A stretch of 64,000 nt of DNA, from assembly GCA_016748015.1 (NCBI GenBank), contig JAAOMT010000703.1, forward strand, positions 62,001 through 126,000, read 5' to 3'. This document shows positions 59,960 to 64,000 of this stretch, piece by piece. The notes under the pieces were generated by a model. It saw nothing but the letters and a program-made list of their open reading frames with translations. It did not search any database and was not told the DNA's origin. Within the stretch, counting starts at the first letter, position 1, and each line of letters begins with the position of its first letter. The position numbers and the translations under genes were made by a program. The stretch is from Geosiphon pyriformis (Eukaryota; Glomeromycota; Glomeromycetes; Archaeosporales; Geosiphonaceae).

Positions 59960-61712
59960 TAGTTGAGTGTACAGGACTTGTTGTGCATATTGGGATGGTT
60001 GATTCTGAGGTATAAAATATTGGAGTACCATGCTTTGCTAATATCTGGGTTGCTGGTATTGGTTCCCTTGATTTTGGTCCATTATCTTCTTTCTGCAGTT
60101 ATGGGCAATGTGTTCAGATTTCTGGCAGTAGTAACAGTTGTGGGAATTGGATTTCTAAGGTTGTTGCTGTTGCTAATAGTTCTGTTGCTGTGAGTATCTG
60201 CTGTTATTGTTATTTTCTCTTCATTGTAGTGGTTGATAAGTTCCTGTGCTTCTAGCTAAGAATCCCTCAATTTTTTGAGTTAATTTTTTATTTAATTGAG
60301 TTATCTTTGCATCAATGTCAGAGGTTCTATTGATGGCTAAATTAACGGCTTGAGTATGATTTGCTTCTTACTCGGCTGACTCAAAATTATGAGCGAGAAT
60401 GACTGCTTCTTGTAGGTTTGCTGGATGGCAAGGTCATATAGATCTTAGAAGGCTGTTTCTTAGTCCTTTGATGAATTGATTAAGGACTTGTGTGGTAGTA
60501 TAATAATTTTGCTCGATGGCTAGGATTTGTTGAAGAACCTGATTGAATCTTCCGAGATAAATAGTTACTGCTTTATGGTCATTTTGTTTTATTATACTGA
60601 ATTAATTTTGCAATCAGATGAGTGTATTAGGATCACAGAAGTATTGCAGAAATGTGAATTTAAACTCTGTAAAAAAGATAGACTTCTCTGCAAGACTTTG
60701 ATACCATGAATTGGCAGTTCTGGTCAGAAAGAACGACAGTGCCTGAATTGTGTGATCATCATTCTAACTGTTAGCAGTAATTGCTTTCTCAGTGTCTGCG
60801 ATCCAAGAATATGCGTTATCTTCTTCACTAGAGAATTTTTCCAATTTAGCAATATCCCAGTAAGCCATGATCTGGTTAATGGATAGGGTGTTACTGATTA
60901 TGTTTAAGGGGATTGGTGTCCGTGTATTTGAGTGTTCTCCAGGTGTTAATGCTGGTTGTTTCCCTTTGTCGCTTGAACCAATAGGTTGTAGGATAACTGT
61001 TCTTTCCGTCAGGGAAGATGCTGATTTTGTTGGGTTTTGTGCTGGTGACTGTTCCCAAGTTAATGTGTTTCCTTCTGATTGACCAGCTGCTGGGGTAAGA
61101 TTTCCAAACAGTGATCTATATTCTCCCAGTGATTTGTTCCAACTTTGTTGATTCCAAAGGTGTGGGTTTCCAGGAGTTTGTGGTGTTTCCAACTGGATTT
61201 TTGGAGGTGGGTTGAATACAATTCTACTTTGGAGTGTCTGATAGTATAATGGAGTTGTTGGGAAGAAGATTCTTGGTTTTTTGTTGACTGTGGATTTGTC
61301 TTGGGCAGTTGTGGAATTATTGAATCTATACTTATATTCTTCCAAATCGGATTCTACTGGTTGTTGTACTTGAGAGAATTGTTTTGTCATGTAGTGTTTA
61401 ATGTCTGTATTGACTATGCATAGGGTTTCAGCGATTGCTTGAGTAGTGGTAGTTGTTGAGTACCTTAGTAAGCTTTGATGGATTTGTTCTCCAAGTCTTC
61501 TTGTGTCTATTGCATGGCCTAACAAGCAGTTGATTTTTGTGTTGATATAGTTGCAAAAGTCACTTTCTGTGATGATAGTTTCTGCTGGTATTCCTAAATC
61601 TTTTCAAAAGTACTGAAATAGTGCTTTTCCGTATGAAAAGTGGTCCTTTTCTATTGTTTCAATAGTCACCACTTTTGTGTATTTCTGGGGTGCTCTGTTT
61701 CTGTGGATTTAT
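59960..61712 (-). pseudogene. Gypsy gag with CCHC zinc knuckle, broken
   Basis: Open from just after the primer binding site (words KVVTIETIEKDHFSYGKALFQ, then a stop). There is a long readable N-terminal part (LGHAIDTRRLGEQIHQSLLR ...), a retrotransposon-gag core (ALSFFLTRTANSWYQSLAEKS, LGRFNQVLQQ) and a knuckle CYYCQKSEHIAHNC (CxxC-x4-H-x4-C, about 60,096-60,138) intact. A Gln-rich tail follows. Stops lie mainly at likely Trp or Gln codons. The role is particle assembly and RNA packaging. No certain start codon was found near the leader. Confidence 0.85.
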
Positions 61713-61714
61713 AA

Positions 61715-61731
61715 CCTCACAGAAAGCACCA
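61715..61731 (-). other. Primer binding site
   Basis: Two bases after the 5' LTR the element strand reads TGGTGCTTTCTGTGAGG. It begins with TGG, so it could pair with a tRNA 3' end CCTCACAGAAAGCACCA. The tRNA species was not identified. Confidence 0.65.
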
Positions 61732-61733
61732 AA

Positions 61734-62130
61734 TGTTATGGGTAAACTTGGTGAGTATAGAAAATGGTAATGTTTAGTGCTCTCAATTATTGATGATACA
61801 TCTTCTGCATAATTCTGTTGGCTTAGTCTTGATTATCAGTCTCTGAAAGTCTATTCTTGGATGTGAATTTACCTGTTAAGTTCTTTTGTTATAAGGCACA
61901 GAGTTTGTCTTTCATCGATTGCAACATTTTTTATAAATATAAGCTTTTTTCTCTGAGCTAACAAGCGCAGTTGTTAGGGTCTGGCATTGTCTTTTTGCCC
62001 TTCTGGTAACCTAACAAGATAATGTTAATATTTAAAACTTAGGGGCAGCTTCCTTTTTTTACCAGACTATCACAAAGTCTATTCTCAGACAGTCGATTTT
62101 ACTATGTTGCCGCTGCACAAAAAAAATAAG

Positions 62131-62162
<32 letters not shown>

Positions 62163-62809
62163 AAAAAAAAGAAAAAAAAGATAAATTAGTATTGTCAATC
62201 GCTGTAATCAAGAGTGATTGGTCCAAATTGTTGATTATTCAAGGCAGTTATGCTAAGAGCATCTGTTCTAGAACAAAGATATAAGACAAGAGTTAATTCA
62301 CATAAATTTCACAAAGTTTGGGAACATAAATTTATGACTCTAATTTCTTTAATAATTGGTTTATTTCAAAAGATGAAAAATAGAGAAGATAATAAATGAT
62401 AAAGGGGTATGGATATTTTATTCTTGTTTAGAGGTTCATATCTATTTGTCTGTCTGTTTTTTCTAACTTCTACAACTACTTGCTTTTATATATTCTTTTG
62501 GTTTTACAGGATTGCTTTCAATTGTCTCACTATCACTAGCTATTGCTTTGTTATTTTTGTTATTGCTTTGTTTTTCTACATTATTGCTAGTTATTCTATG
62601 TTATAACACATTATCTGACATTATTACATGTTATTCTGTGTTATTCTGTATTATAACATGTTATCCTATGTTATTGCGCACTATTCTGTGTTATCCTGCA
62701 TTATAACACATTATCTTATGTTATAATGCATTATCCAACATTATTGTGCTATTCTGTATTATGTCACGTTTTTTTTTAACTTTGGATTGGTTTTTCTACT
62801 CAGGTAACA
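61734..62809 (-). repeat. 5' LTR of the Gypsy element
   Basis: 1,076 bp, TGTTATGGG...GGTAACA on the + strand. Same internal layout as the 3' LTR: an A/G-rich tract (about 62,117-62,182) and a TGTTAT-based repeat run (about 62,590-62,770). The promoter is expected here, but no specific site was pinned down. Confidence 0.95.
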
Positions 62810-64000
62810 ACACATAACAAACCAAAAAATTGTTCATAATAATGGCCGTTTTAGCACCAAAAAAACTTTTTTTCAAACCAAATATGAATATCTGCATTTT
62901 TTCAAATTTATTAATAATCCATAATTTGATATTAGACCTTAATTTTGTTTTTGTAATAAAAGAAACTATATTAACCAAATTTATATGCCAATAAACAACA
63001 TCTTCTTATTTTGCAAGAACATTGATACCTTGAACATTATACATGGCAAATTTCCAAACCAGATTAGTTATTAAGAAGAAAGATAATACTAGAGAATTTG
63101 AGTTCATACACAATAAATCCAACTTTACCAAAATCAAGTTTACAAAAGTGTTAAAAACCACCAGTTTTGATTCTAGACTACCAACTTTGACAGTAAAAAT
63201 CTTTGAACTACTTAAACCTAAATTCACAATCTTATTCTTTATAGCTAAAGCCAAAAAAAAAGGAAATGATTATTAGTTATTTAAAATTATATTCAAATCT
63301 GATGGCAATAATTTTAAAACAGAAACAACTGAAAACACAACACAAAAGAAAGATACTAGAAGCACCAGCACCATATTATTTAGTTTATGCACAATATTTG
63401 ATATCTGATTGGCCAAGAGCTCTAAGGAATACTTTAAAGAAATAAGATAACTAACAATAGATAAATTATCTTGAACAATTAACAAATTTTTCTTGACATG
63501 TAGAATACCAAAAAAGTAAAAACCAGAGCCAAAACCAGACTACAAATTATTATCAGAAAAAATAGTAAGCATGACCATCTAAGTCCAAGATTTGCCACCA
63601 AATAAAACTGAACAAGCAATCAGTACTTGTTTTTTCTTATATATATTGGTTAGACAAGTCTAATCTTGAAAAATCACTATTTGTTTACTACAAGCACCAA
63701 AATTTTTACCCATTAAATACACACCAGAAGCATAACCAAATTGTTTGTATTGTGTACAACAAGCCAAAAAAAGACCAACCCAATATAAATTTACATCTTT
63801 AAAAATCAGAACAGAACTAATAACAGCCAACTTGAATGTTTTATCAAAAAAACAAATTATCACACACCTATTATGTGTATATAAACTCGGATTATGGCCA
63901 ATAAAGCAAGTTTTCTCACCATAAGATTCCAACAAATTAGAAAAATTGTGAGTAGTTATTCCAACAGGCAAAGTATATAACAAAGCCTGATGTTAATCTT
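62810..64000 (-). pseudogene. LINE H, 5' part: endonuclease start and ORF1 (runs off window)
   Basis: Continues LINE H across the Gypsy insertion. Endonuclease: FITKTKLRSNIKLWI and KTAIIMNN. The ORF1/ORF2 junction is at about 63,069: the place of the ATGA overlap reads ATAA, and an indel has put both ORFs in one frame. ORF1 words: KIFTVKVGSLESKLVVF and MLYTLPVGITTH. The zinc knuckle is damaged (ACCTQYKQFGY; its second Cys and His appear as Tyr). ORF1 continues beyond 64,000, so the N-terminus and 5' UTR are not visible. Confidence 0.82.

Larger units (their letters stand above)
52604..62809 (-). mobile_element. Complete Ty3/Gypsy LTR retrotransposon with dUTPase and 3' ORF (inactive)
   Basis: 10.2 kb, transcribed right to left. 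Two LTRs (61,734-62,809 and 52,604-53,673) begin TGTTA and end TAACA. Primer binding site 61,715-61,731; polypurine tract 53,674-53,690. The gene order PR-RT-RNase H-IN identifies Ty3/Gypsy. Extra parts are a Cys-rich segment and a dUTPase domain between protease and RT, and an ORF after integrase. It sits inside LINE H; acac at 52,600-52,603 and 62,810-62,813 is a possible 4-bp target duplication. Stops throughout, with mutated RT (YLNN) and protease (DSR) active sites. Confidence 0.95.

Noticed and set aside
1-64000. CRISPR arrays, tRNA or rRNA genes.
   Set aside because: No regularly spaced identical repeats and no cloverleaf-like or rRNA-like segments were noticed; regular repeats present are explained by LTRs and family R.

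Overview
The window is a very A+T-rich piece of a eukaryotic (fungal) nuclear genome. It consists almost entirely of transposable elements and their fossils, with a single intact cellular gene. The retrotransposon families (an RNase H-bearing LINE with a CCHC/RRM-like ORF1, and a Ty3/Gypsy element with a dUTPase domain), the short GT-AG introns of 77-96 bp and the AT-rich intergenic DNA resemble what I remember of arbuscular mycorrhizal fungi (Glomeromycotina, e.g. Rhizophagus/Gigaspora-type genomes). That placement rests on recall of family features, not on a search.

Layout. 1-979: AT-rich DNA holding a fossil of a Gypsy 3' ORF. 980-7,791 (-): full-length but mutated LINE copy A. 7,798-17,512: AT desert that turns out to contain a LINE fossil (copy C, +), copies of a dispersed AT-rich repeat (family R) and a small inverted-repeat element (S). 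17,513-22,164 (-): 5'-truncated LINE B. 22,163-24,086: R copies and another LINE fossil. 24,098-30,873 (+): full-length LINE D, flanked by an 11-bp target duplication. 31,030-33,575 (+): degraded LINE E. 34,021-35,165 (+): short, young 5'-truncated LINE F with a 10-bp target duplication. 37,005-39,895 (+): degraded LINE G. 40,716-42,011 (+): the only intact gene, four exons, predicted multi-pass membrane protein of 347 aa, in an island of visibly higher G+C. 42,012-48,061: AT desert with an R copy. 48,062-52,603 and 62,810-64,000 (-): LINE H, split by the insertion of a complete 10.2-kb Ty3/Gypsy element (52,604-62,809, -).

How things work together. The LINE copies share one architecture. ORF1 carries an RRM-like segment and a CCHC knuckle. 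ORF2 carries an APE-type endonuclease, reverse transcriptase, RNase H and a C-terminal CCHC finger. The two full-length copies join ORF1 to ORF2 by an ATGA overlap, and seven copies share a short conserved 3' tail. The Gypsy element encodes gag with a zinc knuckle, protease, a Cys-rich segment, a five-motif dUTPase, RT/RNase H, integrase with a GPF motif, and an extra 3' ORF.

None of these elements looks autonomous. They are inactivated mostly by G:C-to-A:T substitutions (TGG to TGA/TAG, CAG to TAG, CGA to TGA, Asp to Asn) with very few frameshifts. A graded series, from F and D through A, B and H to E, G and the fossil C, suggests that much of the AT desert is retrotransposon sequence whose C and G have been eroded away. 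All boundaries in the deserts are by-eye estimates.
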